Of a DNA stretch of 64,000 bases, positions 27,031 to 36,250 are shown one piece after another. The DNA comes from Streptomyces boluensis (GTDB taxonomy: Bacteria; Actinomycetota; Actinomycetes; Streptomycetales; Streptomycetaceae). A model generated the notes under the pieces. It was given only the letters and a program-made list of their open reading frames with translations, made no database searches and was not told the origin of the DNA. A program made the position numbers and the translations under genes. Every line of letters starts with the position of its first letter. Positions within the stretch are counted from its first letter, which is position 1. The DNA lies in contig NZ_JAAAHS010000001.1 in the NCBI RefSeq assembly GCF_009908195.1, positions 35,050-99,049 of the forward strand, written 5' to 3'.

Positions 27031-27066
27031 CACTCGTCCCCGCGCAGGTCAGCGCGGGGACGAGTG
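27031..27066 (+). terminator. Hairpin after the DUF3631 gene
   Basis: Perfect 15-base stem with a 6-nt loop, 18 bases past the stop. The following 80 bases are dense in ACTCG/CGAGT repeats, including the inverted pair ACTCGTACC (27105) and GGTACGAGT (27138). Confidence 0.75.
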
Positions 27067-27235
27067 AACAGCCCGCAACGAGTCGTCTCGACATCACCGC
27101 ACCACTCGTACCTGTACTGACCAGGCACGCGACGAGTGGTACGAGTCCCAGCACCTCACGGCGGCCACGCCCTGCCCTCCCTTGCGCCGAGGCCGCCCCC
27201 AAGCCCACCTGGAGTACCCCCACTTGTTCGCCCGT

Positions 27236-27964
27236 ATGAACGCCTGGAGCGCCGCCGTCCGTGGCACCGGTGCGATCCGCGCCGGAATCGCCCTGCTCGC
27301 CGCGTTCGCCTTCGCCCTCTCCTACGACGCCCTGCGTCAGATGGCCGTCGCCATCCACATCCGCGGACTCCTCACCTACGCCTTCCCGCTCGTCATCGAC
27401 GGGTTCATCGCCATCGGCGTCGGCGCGCTGCTCATGCTCCGCACCGCCCCGACACGCTCCCGCGTCTACGTGTGGCTACTCGTCGGCGCAGCCACCCTGA
27501 CCAGCATCTGGGCCAACGCCCTGCATGCGGTCCGCCTCAACCAGCAAGCCCGCAACGGCGTTGGCCTGCGGCTCGACGACGTCACCGTCGGCGGCCTGTC
27601 CGCCATCGCCCCGCTCGCCCTGGCCGGAGCCGTACACCTCTACATCGTCGTACGCCGTCAGGACGTGGCTGATGTGGCTCCGGGTTCCGCCGCAGTGGCT
27701 GATGCACCGCAAGGGGCCGGTACGTCGGAAGAGCCCGTGCCCGATGAGGTCTCCGCCGAGAGGCTCGCCATCGCGCGCACGGCACCGCTCGGACGACAGG
27801 GCCGCGCCTCCCGCCGCCACATCGAAGCCACCTTCCGAGAACGCGACCTCACCATCGGCCGCAAGGAAGCGGACCTGCTTAAGGACCTCGTCCAGGCCGA
27901 ACTCGACGCAGCAGCCACCGCGCAGCGGCCAGAGCTCATCGCGACCGGCGCCGACGCCGCCTGA
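27236..27964 (+). CDS. DUF2637 domain membrane protein (SpdB-like)
   Basis: 242 residues from ATG 27236, with four transmembrane helices in the first ~130 residues and a soluble helical tail with a basic ASRRHIEATFRERDLTIGRK stretch. DUF2637 proteins are common in Streptomyces plasmids and integrative elements, where the spd class promotes plasmid spread between mycelial compartments. In-frame TTG codons at 27224 and 27182 are alternative starts. Confidence 0.82.
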   Translation: MNAWSAAVRGTGAIRAGIALLAAFAFALSYDALRQMAVAIHIRGLLTYAFPLVIDGFIAIGVGALLMLRTAPTRSRVYVWLLVGAATLTSIWANALHAVRLNQQARNGVGLRLDDVTVGGLSAIAPLALAGAVHLYIVVRRQDVADVAPGSAAVADAPQGAGTSEEPVPDEVSAERLAIARTAPLGRQGRASRRHIEATFRERDLTIGRKEADLLKDLVQAELDAAATAQRPELIATGADAA

Positions 27965-27995
27965 CTCTGCGGACGAGCCGTCCTCAGCCCTCGCC

Positions 27996-28030
27996 GGTCG
28001 TCCCCGTGCTTCGCCGGTACGGGGACGACC
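27996..28030. promoter_or_regulatory. Hairpin upstream of mobC, candidate oriT or terminator
   Basis: Perfect 12-base stem (GGTCGTCCCCGT and complement) with an 11-nt loop, 44 bp before mobC. MOB-P-type origins of transfer are often inverted repeats next to mobC, but there is no nick-site evidence. Confidence 0.5.
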
Positions 28031-28073
28031 CGCTCCTCCGCCAACAGCCCTGCCCACACTGGAGAACTAGTCC

Positions 28074-28736
28074 ATGCACGACGAATCCCGCCAACCCCCC
28101 ACCCCCAAGCAGCAGATGACCACCGACCTCACGCACGAAAACAGCGGAGCAAGGTATCCCGTTGGACCGTCCAAGGGCCGGTTCCCCGGGGCAGCCTCCG
28201 CCCCGGGGGTGGCGGAGGCACGCGGGCGCCAGGGGGCACCCACGTCGGAGAAGCCCACCGTCGACACCGAGTTGCCGCTGCCGCGTGCCGCCGACGAAGC
28301 CGCCTTCCACCGCGTCGCCCGCCGCCGCACCCGCGACTCCGTCCAGCGCAAGCAGCGCGTCGACGCCCGCTACAGCACCACCGAGAAGACCAAGATCCTC
28401 TCCAAGGCCCGCTCCCTGAACATCTCCGGCGCCCACCTCGTGGCCACCGCCGTCATGGCCTACATCGACGGCGACCTCGCCCTGCCCGGCCAGCGCACCG
28501 AACTCGACGACTACATCGACGAACTCAACGCGCTACGCGAGCAGGTCGCCCGCGTCGGCCGCAACGTCAACCAGATCGCCAAGAAGCTCAACTCCGACGG
28601 CACCGCACACCCCACGGACATCGCCCTGCTCGCCCTGGCCGACCGCACCCTGGAGCACACCACCTCCGCCGTCCAGACCATCGCCGCAGCCGCGAACCAG
28701 GCCGTATCCACCGCCAGGAAGGCGACGGCCCGGTGA
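28074..28736 (+). CDS. mobC: MobC-like plasmid mobilization relaxosome protein
   Basis: 220 residues with a variable disordered first half and a MobC core at about 95-185: a ribbon-helix-helix-like RVDARYSTTEKTKILSKAR, then ELDDYIDELNALREQVARVGRNVNQIAKKLN. MobC assists the relaxase at oriT. It overlaps the relaxase start (GTGA). CTGGAG precedes the ATG. Confidence 0.88.
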   Translation: MHDESRQPPTPKQQMTTDLTHENSGARYPVGPSKGRFPGAASAPGVAEARGRQGAPTSEKPTVDTELPLPRAADEAAFHRVARRRTRDSVQRKQRVDARYSTTEKTKILSKARSLNISGAHLVATAVMAYIDGDLALPGQRTELDDYIDELNALREQVARVGRNVNQIAKKLNSDGTAHPTDIALLALADRTLEHTTSAVQTIAAAANQAVSTARKATAR

Positions 28737-30427
28737 TCGCGAAGATCACCGGAGGCAGGGACACCGCCGGCCTGCTCCGCTACCTCTACGACACCCGCAA
28801 GAAGGGCCACACCGACCCGCACCTGGTCGCCTCCTGGGACGGCTTCGCCCCCGACCCCGGACGCACGGCCGGCGACCCCGACGTGACCCGTCGGCAGCTG
28901 GTGGCGGACCTCGACCTGCACGTCGAGCAGGCCGAGCGGTTGGGCCGTGCGCCCGAACGCCACATGTGGCACTGCTCGATCCGCGCCGCCAAGACCGACC
29001 GTTACCTCACCGACGACGAGTGGGCCGACATCGCCCGCCGCGTCGTCGCCGCCACCGGCATCGCTCCCGCCGGTGATCCCGATGGCTGCCGCTGGGTCGC
29101 CGTGCGCCACGCCGACGACCACATCCACATCGCCGCCACCACCGTCCGCGCCGACCTGCGCACCGCCCGCCACTGGAACGACTACCTCACCGCCGACCGC
29201 AAACTCGCCACCATTGAGAGGGAGTACGGACTGCTTCAGGTCGTACGTGGGGATCGCACCGCCGCCAAGCGCCCCACCCGCGCCGAACAGGAGAAGGCCA
29301 AGCGAGCCGGGCGACCCGGCACTGCCCGCGAACGCCTGCGCACCACTGTCCGTACCGCGGTGGCGGCTGCCACCAGCACCGAGGAGTTCGTCCGCCTCCT
29401 TGAGCTGACCGACGGCATCCTCGTCGACGTCAAGCACTTCCCCTCCGGGGACATACGCGGCTACACCGTCGCCCTCCAGGACGACACCAACGGGAAGCAG
29501 GAACCCATCTGGTACTCGGGCTCCGCGCTCTCCCCGGACCTGTCGCTCCCCAAGATCCGGCAGCGTCTCGACGCCACCGAACAGCAGGAGCGCCGCGGGC
29601 CCAACCCTTGGCACCAGGCCACCGCCGCCACGGAACGCATCCCGCACCGCCTGGAGCACGAGGACGACCCAACCGCCCAGGCCCACCTGTCCGCCCTCGG
29701 CGAAGCCCTGGATGCCCTGCCCCTCGTCGCACCACAGGTCATTCTCCCTCAACTCCGGTCGGCGGCAGAGCAGTTCGAGCGGTCTACCCGGTCCCGCATC
29801 CAGGCCGAGCACCAGCACGCCCGCGCGCTGCGTGGCGCCGTACGTGCCATGCTCCGCGAATCCGCTCCCGGCGACGGTGCCCTGCTTGCGATGTTCCTCG
29901 ACGCCGCGATCCTCGCGGTGATCGCTGCCGCCCGTTGGCACCAGCTCCGCCATCACGACCAGCAGGTGGTCGCGGCCCAGCAGACTCTGCGCCACCTCCA
30001 GGCCGCCTACGACCAAGCAGCGGCCGAGCCTCTGGCCACACGCGCCCAGCGCCGCCCGGCCCAGCACGTCGTGGAGCGGCACACCCTCCACATACGGCAA
30101 GCCGCGCCCGACCACATCGAACAGATCCTGGAGGACCCGGCCTTCGAGGCACTCGCCGCCGTACTGACCGACGCCGAGCAGGCAGGACACGACCCTCAGC
30201 AGCTCCTTCGGCAAGCCGCCGACCAGCGCGCCATGGATGATGCCCGCCACCCTGCACGGGTCCTGACCTGGCGCATCGAACGTCTCAGCGCGAAGCCGGT
30301 ACCCAGCGCCAGGGCTCGCGCGGCACTGGCCCGCAGCAGGTCCTCCCGACGATCGCACGAACCGGTGCGGGACGCGTCAACCGCCCCCGTCCCGCCACCG
30401 AAGCCCGCACCGGCACGACGGCGCTGA
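28733..30427 (+). CDS. Relaxase/mobilization nuclease (MobA/VirD2-like)
   Basis: 564 residues. The N-terminal relaxase domain has the metal-binding histidine motif RHADDHIHIA near residue 127 and a candidate catalytic Tyr near residue 18 (RYLYDT). The C-terminal half is long, helical and basic, with a single hydrophobic segment around 380-400. It would nick oriT and lead single-stranded DNA transfer. A helper conjugation channel is needed, because no translocase gene is present. Confidence 0.9.
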   Translation: MIAKITGGRDTAGLLRYLYDTRKKGHTDPHLVASWDGFAPDPGRTAGDPDVTRRQLVADLDLHVEQAERLGRAPERHMWHCSIRAAKTDRYLTDDEWADIARRVVAATGIAPAGDPDGCRWVAVRHADDHIHIAATTVRADLRTARHWNDYLTADRKLATIEREYGLLQVVRGDRTAAKRPTRAEQEKAKRAGRPGTARERLRTTVRTAVAAATSTEEFVRLLELTDGILVDVKHFPSGDIRGYTVALQDDTNGKQEPIWYSGSALSPDLSLPKIRQRLDATEQQERRGPNPWHQATAATERIPHRLEHEDDPTAQAHLSALGEALDALPLVAPQVILPQLRSAAEQFERSTRSRIQAEHQHARALRGAVRAMLRESAPGDGALLAMFLDAAILAVIAAARWHQLRHHDQQVVAAQQTLRHLQAAYDQAAAEPLATRAQRRPAQHVVERHTLHIRQAAPDHIEQILEDPAFEALAAVLTDAEQAGHDPQQLLRQAADQRAMDDARHPARVLTWRIERLSAKPVPSARARAALARSRSSRRSHEPVRDASTAPVPPPKPAPARRR

Positions 30428-30464
30428 TCGCGCGCTCTCGTTCAGTGGGACCTGCCCCAGTGAA

Positions 30465-30500
30465 GGCCCGACGGAGACGCCCGTCGGGCCCTCCTGTTTT
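30465..30500 (+). terminator. Terminator of the mobilization operon
   Basis: Stem GGCCCGACGG with its complement and a 6-nt loop, followed by CTCCTGTTTT. Confidence 0.88.
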
Positions 30501-30885
30501 CACGATCGGTCGCTCAAGGTGCGGCCGCCTCGGTGGTTCAGTTGTGGCCCCCGACAGGGGAGGGAGCCGACGGGTTCACGGGATCGCGCGTGGCCACTGT
30601 GAGGTCGTAACGCATCGAGCTCCTGGAGGCCCCACCCCGGAACTGTCGGTCACCCTCGACATGCCGGGCAAGGTCGCCGACTCCGCACCGCCGAGATGGT
30701 GGATCGCCGCTAGGAACGCGAACTGCCAAGGGCCCTGTGCACTGCATGTCCCAGAAGAGGTCGCCGACGAGACGGCGTTGACCACATCCACACACCGTCG
30801 GAAGTGGGACGTGGCCTTCTCGTCACCATGCCCCCCAGCGCGCTGTAGCGTCCCCCATGAGGTCCAGGGAAAGGGAGCACGCACC
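30501..30885. other. Non-coding gap before the cargo
   Basis: 385 bases with no supported gene. It ends with AAGGGAG serving the next start. It separates the transfer module from cargo and may hold the HAD-gene promoter. Confidence 0.55.
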
Positions 30886-31548
30886 ATGCCGCAGCCCACG
30901 GTCAATGCCAACCGGAACGCCCAGCGCGGACTCATCCTGGACTTCGCCGGAGTACTGACCGCCGACCCACAGGCCACGCATCGCGCGTGGTGCGAATCGG
31001 AAGGGCTGCACCCCGAAGCATGGCGCTCCACCCTCAACGACAACCCCGAGGGCCGACGGCTCTACGCAGCGCTTGAGATCGGGCAGATCGGCCAGGCCGC
31101 ATGGAACGAGGGCACCGCGAGCCTGCTCGGCGCGCACGTCGAACCGTCGAACCTGATGGGGCGAGCCTGGGCCGAAGTACCCGGCGCACAGCGCATGGCC
31201 GCACTCGCACGGGCCGCCAAAGAGGCGGGTTACCGGCTCGGACTCTTGTCGAACAGCTTCGGGCTCGACCCCTTCAACCCCTATGAGCACATGGCCATTT
31301 GGGACCTGTTCGACGTGCACGTCATTTCCGAGGTGGTCGGGATGGCCAAGCCGGACCCGGCGATCTACCAGCTCACGCTTGACCGCCTCGGCCTCCCCGG
31401 ATCGGCCTGCGTGTTCGTCGACGACCATCCGGTGAACCTCCCGCCCGCCGAGGCCCTGGGCATCACCACCGTGCTCGCGACAAGCGAGTCGGACACGGTC
31501 GCCGAGTTGCAGGGGCTCCTCGGCGTGAGCGCCGACCTGGTCGCGTAG
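30886..31548 (+). CDS. HAD superfamily hydrolase with altered motif I
   Basis: 220 residues with HAD motifs: I at LDFAGVLTAD near 17, II at LLSNSF near 112, III at GMAKPDPAIY and IV at VFVDDHP. Motif I reads D-F-A-G-V rather than D-x-D, so the Asp acting as general acid in phosphatases is Ala. It may be a dehalogenase-type, weak or non-phosphatase member. ATG follows AAGGGAG. No clear link to its neighbours. Confidence 0.82.
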   Translation: MPQPTVNANRNAQRGLILDFAGVLTADPQATHRAWCESEGLHPEAWRSTLNDNPEGRRLYAALEIGQIGQAAWNEGTASLLGAHVEPSNLMGRAWAEVPGAQRMAALARAAKEAGYRLGLLSNSFGLDPFNPYEHMAIWDLFDVHVISEVVGMAKPDPAIYQLTLDRLGLPGSACVFVDDHPVNLPPAEALGITTVLATSESDTVAELQGLLGVSADLVA

Positions 31549-31656
31549 GGGCCGCTTTCAGCCAGTACCCAACTCCCTTCGGGGATTTGGGTGTCGGTGG
31601 CTGATTGACGTGGGTACCGTCCATGACTGACCTGTCGGGGATGGGGAGTTGCTGTC

Positions 31657-32859
31657 ATGCAATGGTCGGAATACACCACGGCTGAACGACTCAAGACCCT
31701 CCGCAGCGGCATGACTCAGGAGGGGTTGGCGGAGGCCGCTGACGTGTCGGTGGGCGTGGTCCGGAAGCTGGAACAGGGCGGTACTGCCTCCCTTCCCTCC
31801 CTGCTGTCCATCGCGTCCGCGCTCGGTACGGACATCGCCGTGCTCCTTGGCCAGCAGGCTCCGCGCCGGTCCATGGACCGCGACGAGCGGGCAGCTCTGC
31901 GTACCCTGTCGGCCGCCGCCCACGATGCCGCCATCGGCATCCCCGCCGACACCGAGCCGGGCACCATCGACGAGCTGCGAGCCGTCGTCCAGCAGGCCGA
32001 CGCCGCCTACTGGGAGGGCCGGTACACCGAGCTCGGTGCGCTGCTCGGTGCATTGCTGCCCGAGGCGCGAGCCCGTTACGACGCGGCCGGCAGCGGCGAC
32101 AAGGAGGCTGCTGCGGGCGTGCTGGCGGACGTCTTCCAGACCGCGGGGATGGCAGCGAATGTGTGGGGCTCGCGGGACCTCGCCTACGCCGCGCTCACCT
32201 ACGGACGCCAGATCGCCGTACAGGCCGGTGATGACCTGCGCGACGCCCATCTCGCCGCCACCACGGCCTGGGTGAACCTCCGGGACGGGCGGACCTCGCA
32301 GAGCTACGCGCTCGCCGTCGCCCAGGCGGAGCGGATCGAGCCGAAGATGTCGGAGCACGACCCGGACCGGCTGTCGGTCTACGGGCAGTTGGTCACCAAC
32401 GCCGCCGTGGCAGCGTCCCGAGGCGGTGCCGATCCGGACACCGCCCACGAATACCTGTCCCAGGCGCACGCGGTCGGTGCCCGTCTGGGCACCGAACACG
32501 CCCGCGGGCGCCATGCCCAGCCCTACGGCCCGCTCTACGCAGCCACACAGGCCATGAGCATCGCCGTCGCTCTCGGCGACACGGGCGGCGCGCTGCGGCT
32601 CATGGACACGGTCCGGCTCGACGACACCGTGCCCCTCGCCACGCGAGCCCGTTACGGACTCGACGTCGCCCTGACCCATGTTGAGAGCCGACGGTGGGAG
32701 CAGGCCGCCAGCACACTCGAAGCCGTCTGCACCATGGCGCCAGGCTGGGTGCGGCATCAGATGCTGCCCGGCGTGATCATCTCTCGTCTCACCGGTGTGT
32801 CCGTCGGACGCCTGCGTTCGCTCGCGAACGCTGCGGGTGTCTCGCTCGGCGTTCGCTGA
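31657..32859 (+). CDS. XRE-family regulator with TPR-like C-terminal domain
   Basis: 400 residues: a helix-turn-helix at about 8-62 (LKTLRSGMTQEGLAEAADVSVGVVRKLE), then Ala-rich helical repeats like TPRs (about 90-370). The layout resembles peptide-sensing or Streptomyces-type XRE regulators. It lies upstream of the glycosyltransferase operon in the same orientation; inverted repeats at its stop and beyond are candidate operators. Confidence 0.85.
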   Translation: MQWSEYTTAERLKTLRSGMTQEGLAEAADVSVGVVRKLEQGGTASLPSLLSIASALGTDIAVLLGQQAPRRSMDRDERAALRTLSAAAHDAAIGIPADTEPGTIDELRAVVQQADAAYWEGRYTELGALLGALLPEARARYDAAGSGDKEAAAGVLADVFQTAGMAANVWGSRDLAYAALTYGRQIAVQAGDDLRDAHLAATTAWVNLRDGRTSQSYALAVAQAERIEPKMSEHDPDRLSVYGQLVTNAAVAASRGGADPDTAHEYLSQAHAVGARLGTEHARGRHAQPYGPLYAATQAMSIAVALGDTGGALRLMDTVRLDDTVPLATRARYGLDVALTHVESRRWEQAASTLEAVCTMAPGWVRHQMLPGVIISRLTGVSVGRLRSLANAAGVSLGVR

Positions 32860-32920
32860 CTGCCACGCACCGTGGCAGTCAGCGGGTGCGGGCTCGGACG
32901 GCTGCCACGCCGCGTGACAG
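32858..32920. promoter_or_regulatory. Two related inverted repeats, candidate operators
   Basis: A perfect 10-base inverted repeat GACTGCCACG with a 3-nt centre (32858-32880) overlaps the regulator stop. A second imperfect copy CTGCCACG-N3-CGTGACAG is at 32902-32920, about four helical turns away. Both precede the 33041 gene. Confidence 0.6.
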
Positions 32921-33040
32921 TGCTTCCGGCTCTCACCGGAGGGATCGACCGGGGCGTGGCAGCTACCCCTGCTCCCAACTCCCCTCGCTGCTACGGGCCG
33001 TGCCTGTCTTCTGCTCAGCCTCAGAATCAGGCTTGGGGAC

Positions 33041-33484
33041 ATGCCGAACACCCAGTCCGGCGGCCACGGGCACGTTCCCGTCGCCGTCTACTCCTGCGCC
33101 TCTGCCACGGGCCTCGTACGCGAGGCTGAGCGACGCGCACGTCACTACGCTGACGCCCGCCACTGGCACATCGCCGGCGCGTGGACCGACGACGACCCCA
33201 CCGTGCCGCTCGACAGCCGACCGGGCTGGTCCGCCATCGCGGGCGCTCTGTCCACCGGCATCATCCGCGGTGTTGTCGTCGGAGTCCGCACCCATGTCGC
33301 CGCGGACGCCGCGCAGTTCACGGCCCTCAACGTCCTGATCCGCGACCGCGGCGGCTTCCTCGCGGAAGCGACCTCCGGACCCACGCATCGGACTCCCGGC
33401 CAGTTCGAGCGCCGCCGTGTCCTGCTCGAAGCCGGCTTCATCTGGTCGCCTTGGGGACACCGCATGTCAGGAGTGGTCGGGTGA
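33041..33484 (+). CDS. Recombinase-like N-terminal domain protein, probably not catalytic
   Basis: 147 residues resembling the serine-recombinase catalytic fold (VAVYSCAS near 14, DSRPGWSAIAGALSTGIIRGVVVGV near 58). It lacks the usual YxRVS pattern and any DNA-binding tail. It may be a repurposed regulatory protein. First gene of the operon; its TGA overlaps the next GTG. Confidence 0.55.
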   Translation: MPNTQSGGHGHVPVAVYSCASATGLVREAERRARHYADARHWHIAGAWTDDDPTVPLDSRPGWSAIAGALSTGIIRGVVVGVRTHVAADAAQFTALNVLIRDRGGFLAEATSGPTHRTPGQFERRRVLLEAGFIWSPWGHRMSGVVG

Positions 33485-33693
33485 GCCGGGCGCGAGCCGA
33501 GGTCGGCGACCTGGTCGAGGACGAGACGGGTCAGCGAGCGATCGTGACCGACATCAGGCACGCCGAGGTCTGGATCCTGCGACCGCCGTCGGGGACGACG
33601 CCCCAGTGGGAGACCGACGACCCCGACTCCCTCCAGGTCCTGGAACCCCGAGCTGTGCGCGCCCGCCTCCGCCGCGAGCAGAGCGACCGCTGA
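33481..33693 (+). CDS. Small hypothetical protein, 70 aa
   Basis: 70 residues starting VSRARAEVGDLVEDETGQRAI, with an SH3-like beta-rich pattern (VGDLVED, AIVTDIRHAEVWIL). Overlaps the preceding gene by GTGA, so it is coupled. Function unknown. Confidence 0.65.
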   Translation: MSRARAEVGDLVEDETGQRAIVTDIRHAEVWILRPPSGTTPQWETDDPDSLQVLEPRAVRARLRREQSDR

Positions 33694-33743
33694 TCCGGCT
33701 GAACCGCTGAACTCACCCTCCCCGTACGGAAGGCGGAGCCACT

Positions 33744-34631
33744 GTGTACGCGTTCGGCCTCTGCATCGACCGGCACTACCTCACCCCCGGCCTCGTGACC
33801 ATCACGGCGCTGGCCGACAGCCTCACCCCGAGCGCCCGGCGAGGCGCCGCCCTTCGCATCCTCACGCTCGACCTCACCCCGGCCGACGCCGCACTCCTCG
33901 CGGACCTCACCCGGCGCGCCGGCTTCCGCTCCTTCGACCTCGACCATCGCCGCCCACTGCGCGCCTCACGGATGGCGGACACCGCGTACATCACCGTCGC
34001 CACCTACCTGCGGTTCGAGTTCACGGCGGCCTTCCTCCGCCGCCCGCACCTGATCTACGTGGACGCCGACACCCTCGTACGCGGTGACCTGAGCACCCCG
34101 CTCGGCACTGTCTGCCCCGGTGAAGTCGGCGCTGTGCGGGACGAGTTCAACCCGACGGTCGGTGTGGGCCCAGCTCTGCCCGGTGCGGCACAGCGCTGGC
34201 CTCACCACCGTGGCCTCCCGTATTACAACGCCGGTCTGCTGTGGGCCCACACGCGGGACCTGCCCGGCATCCGTCGAGGAATCGAGCGTGCCCTGCTCTC
34301 GCAGCGTCAGCACATCCTCCACAACGACCAAGACGCGCTGAATCTCTGGCTCCTGCGTACAGGCCGCGTGCGCCCGGTGGACGCCGCGTACAACCGGTTC
34401 GAAGTCGGCCGGTTCCTCGAACGCGGCAACTGGGTCCGCCGTGTGGTCACGAGACCGCTCCGCTCCGATCCGGCGGCGGCCCTCGTCCACTTCGTCGGCC
34501 CGGAGAAGCCCTGGCAATCGGACTGCCCCGGAACGGAGGACGTACGGGAGTACCGCACGGTCCTGCGGCGCACCCTGCGGCACGTACGTGCCCTGGGCGC
34601 TGCCCACCCTGAGCCGGCGGGGCTCACATGA
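33744..34631 (+). CDS. Glycosyltransferase, GT8-like
   Basis: 295 residues with the GT-A DxD metal/sugar-nucleotide motif IYVDADTL near 112, PYYNAGLLW near 155, HNDQDALN near 193 and HFVGPEKPW near 250, all typical of GT8 (galactosyl/glucosyl-transferases). No membrane segment. Overlaps the following gene by ATGA. Confidence 0.85.
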   Translation: MYAFGLCIDRHYLTPGLVTITALADSLTPSARRGAALRILTLDLTPADAALLADLTRRAGFRSFDLDHRRPLRASRMADTAYITVATYLRFEFTAAFLRRPHLIYVDADTLVRGDLSTPLGTVCPGEVGAVRDEFNPTVGVGPALPGAAQRWPHHRGLPYYNAGLLWAHTRDLPGIRRGIERALLSQRQHILHNDQDALNLWLLRTGRVRPVDAAYNRFEVGRFLERGNWVRRVVTRPLRSDPAAALVHFVGPEKPWQSDCPGTEDVREYRTVLRRTLRHVRALGAAHPEPAGLT

Positions 34632-35509
34632 CCGCGCCCCCGCCGATGGTCTCCCACGTCTGCTCCGCGCTTCTCGGCCTGCCCGCAAGGAGCGCCGAGC
34701 GCCTGAAGGCCGGTTCCCGCACCGCCGTGTACCGGGCGAGCGTCCGCGACGGCCGAAGCGTCATCGTGAAGCTCTACGCACACACCGCCCGCCGTAACGC
34801 GCTCACTGAAGCGACGGCCATGCGCGCGGCCGCCGCAGCCGTCCCCGTACCGAAGATCCTCGGCTGCGGCACCACCAACAGCGAGGGAGCCAGCGCCCTC
34901 ATCACGGCGGACCTCGGCCGAAGCACCCTCGGTGCGGCCGTACGCTCCGGTCGCGTCCCACGCGACCAGGCACTCAAGGAGCTCGGCGGCCTCCTCTCCC
35001 GTCTGCACCGGGTGCCGGTCGCGAAGCCGGTTCCTCGCAGGCCGTTCGTCGACGCCGTCTCCTCCCTCTCCCGCCGTTGTCCCGGCGAGCTGATCGACCG
35101 GATAGCACCGGCCATCTCCGTCATCGCCAACACACCTGATTCGGCTCCGACGGTGTGGTGCCACGGCGATCCTCACCTCGACAACGTAATCCCGTCCGGG
35201 TCTCAACAGGCCCGTCATCTGGTCGACTTCACCGACTCCGCCCCTGGCCGACGCGAGTCCGACATCGCCCACGCCCTCGTCATGACAGCCGCACACGCGC
35301 CCTGGGAGCGGCACGCGCTCACCGCCGCCTACACGCTCGCCCTCGACGAGACCCTCCTGTCCGCGTGGACGGTCTTCGTCACCGTCCGCTCCTGGGCCCA
35401 CGCGACCCCTGGCACGGAACGAGCACTGTGGTCGGTCCGCCTGGCCGAACTCACCCACCGGACACCGCACTTCTTCAACGGACCGCTCACGGAATGGAGT
35501 CCGTCATGA
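34628..35509 (+). CDS. APH-fold phosphotransferase
   Basis: 293 residues of the aminoglycoside/choline kinase-like fold: an N-lobe IVKLYAHTA lysine near 43, catalytic loop WCHGDPHLDN near 178, and DFTDS as the metal-binding Asp. It phosphorylates an unknown small molecule, perhaps a sugar intermediate of this pathway. Coupled at both ends. Confidence 0.85.
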   Translation: MTAPPPMVSHVCSALLGLPARSAERLKAGSRTAVYRASVRDGRSVIVKLYAHTARRNALTEATAMRAAAAAVPVPKILGCGTTNSEGASALITADLGRSTLGAAVRSGRVPRDQALKELGGLLSRLHRVPVAKPVPRRPFVDAVSSLSRRCPGELIDRIAPAISVIANTPDSAPTVWCHGDPHLDNVIPSGSQQARHLVDFTDSAPGRRESDIAHALVMTAAHAPWERHALTAAYTLALDETLLSAWTVFVTVRSWAHATPGTERALWSVRLAELTHRTPHFFNGPLTEWSPS

Positions 35510-36237
35510 CCGCCCTCGGACTGACAGTCGTCATCCCGGCCCACAACGAAGTCGCCTACCTGCCCCGCTACCTCCCCACCGTCCTCGCCTCCCTCGCACG
35601 CTGGCAGGAAACCAGCGGTGAACAGGGCGAAGTGATCGTCGTCGACAACGCCTCCACCGACGCCACCGCGGACATGGCCGCGACGTTCGGCGTCCGCGTG
35701 ATCAGAGAGAACGTCCGCAACATCGGCAGGGTCCGCAACAGCGGTGCGGCCGCTGCACGCGGTCGGCGGCTCTTCTTCACGGACGCCGACGTAGCCCTGC
35801 CCCTGGAGGCGATCACCACCGCGGCCGACGCGATGGACAGCGGGGCCGTGGGCGGCGCCATCCCACCCCTCTACACCCCGAAGCGGCTCGGGGCCCGGCT
35901 GCTGTGCGCGTACTGGGACCACTACCGCACCCGCCACGGCGGAGCCCAGGGCGTCGCCCAGTTCGCCACGGGCGCTGCGTTCAAGGAAGTCGGCGGATAC
36001 CGCGACGACCTGTTCATGAGCGAGGACGTGGAGTTCTTCGCCCGCCTGCGTGCCCACGGTCGCGCCACCGCCGCCCCAGTCGAGGTCTTGGACGACCTGC
36101 GCGTACGCCCCTCCACCCGCCGCTACGACGAGTGGTCCATCCTCCGGATGCTGTGGTGGCAGAACCCCGTCACCGCCCGGCTGCGGCTGAGCTCCCCGCG
36201 CATGTGGCGCCACTGGTACGAGACCACCGTCCGCTAG
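35506..36237 (+). CDS. Glycosyltransferase family 2
   Basis: 243 residues (MTALGLTVVIPAHNE onward) with the GT2 start VVIPAHNE, VVDNASTDAT, the DxD-like FFTDADVAL near 90 and FMSEDVEFFARL near 170. No membrane helix. ATG overlaps the upstream TGA. Confidence 0.9.
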   Translation: MTALGLTVVIPAHNEVAYLPRYLPTVLASLARWQETSGEQGEVIVVDNASTDATADMAATFGVRVIRENVRNIGRVRNSGAAAARGRRLFFTDADVALPLEAITTAADAMDSGAVGGAIPPLYTPKRLGARLLCAYWDHYRTRHGGAQGVAQFATGAAFKEVGGYRDDLFMSEDVEFFARLRAHGRATAAPVEVLDDLRVRPSTRRYDEWSILRMLWWQNPVTARLRLSSPRMWRHWYETTVR

Positions 36238-36250
36238 CCCGGAGCCCGCC

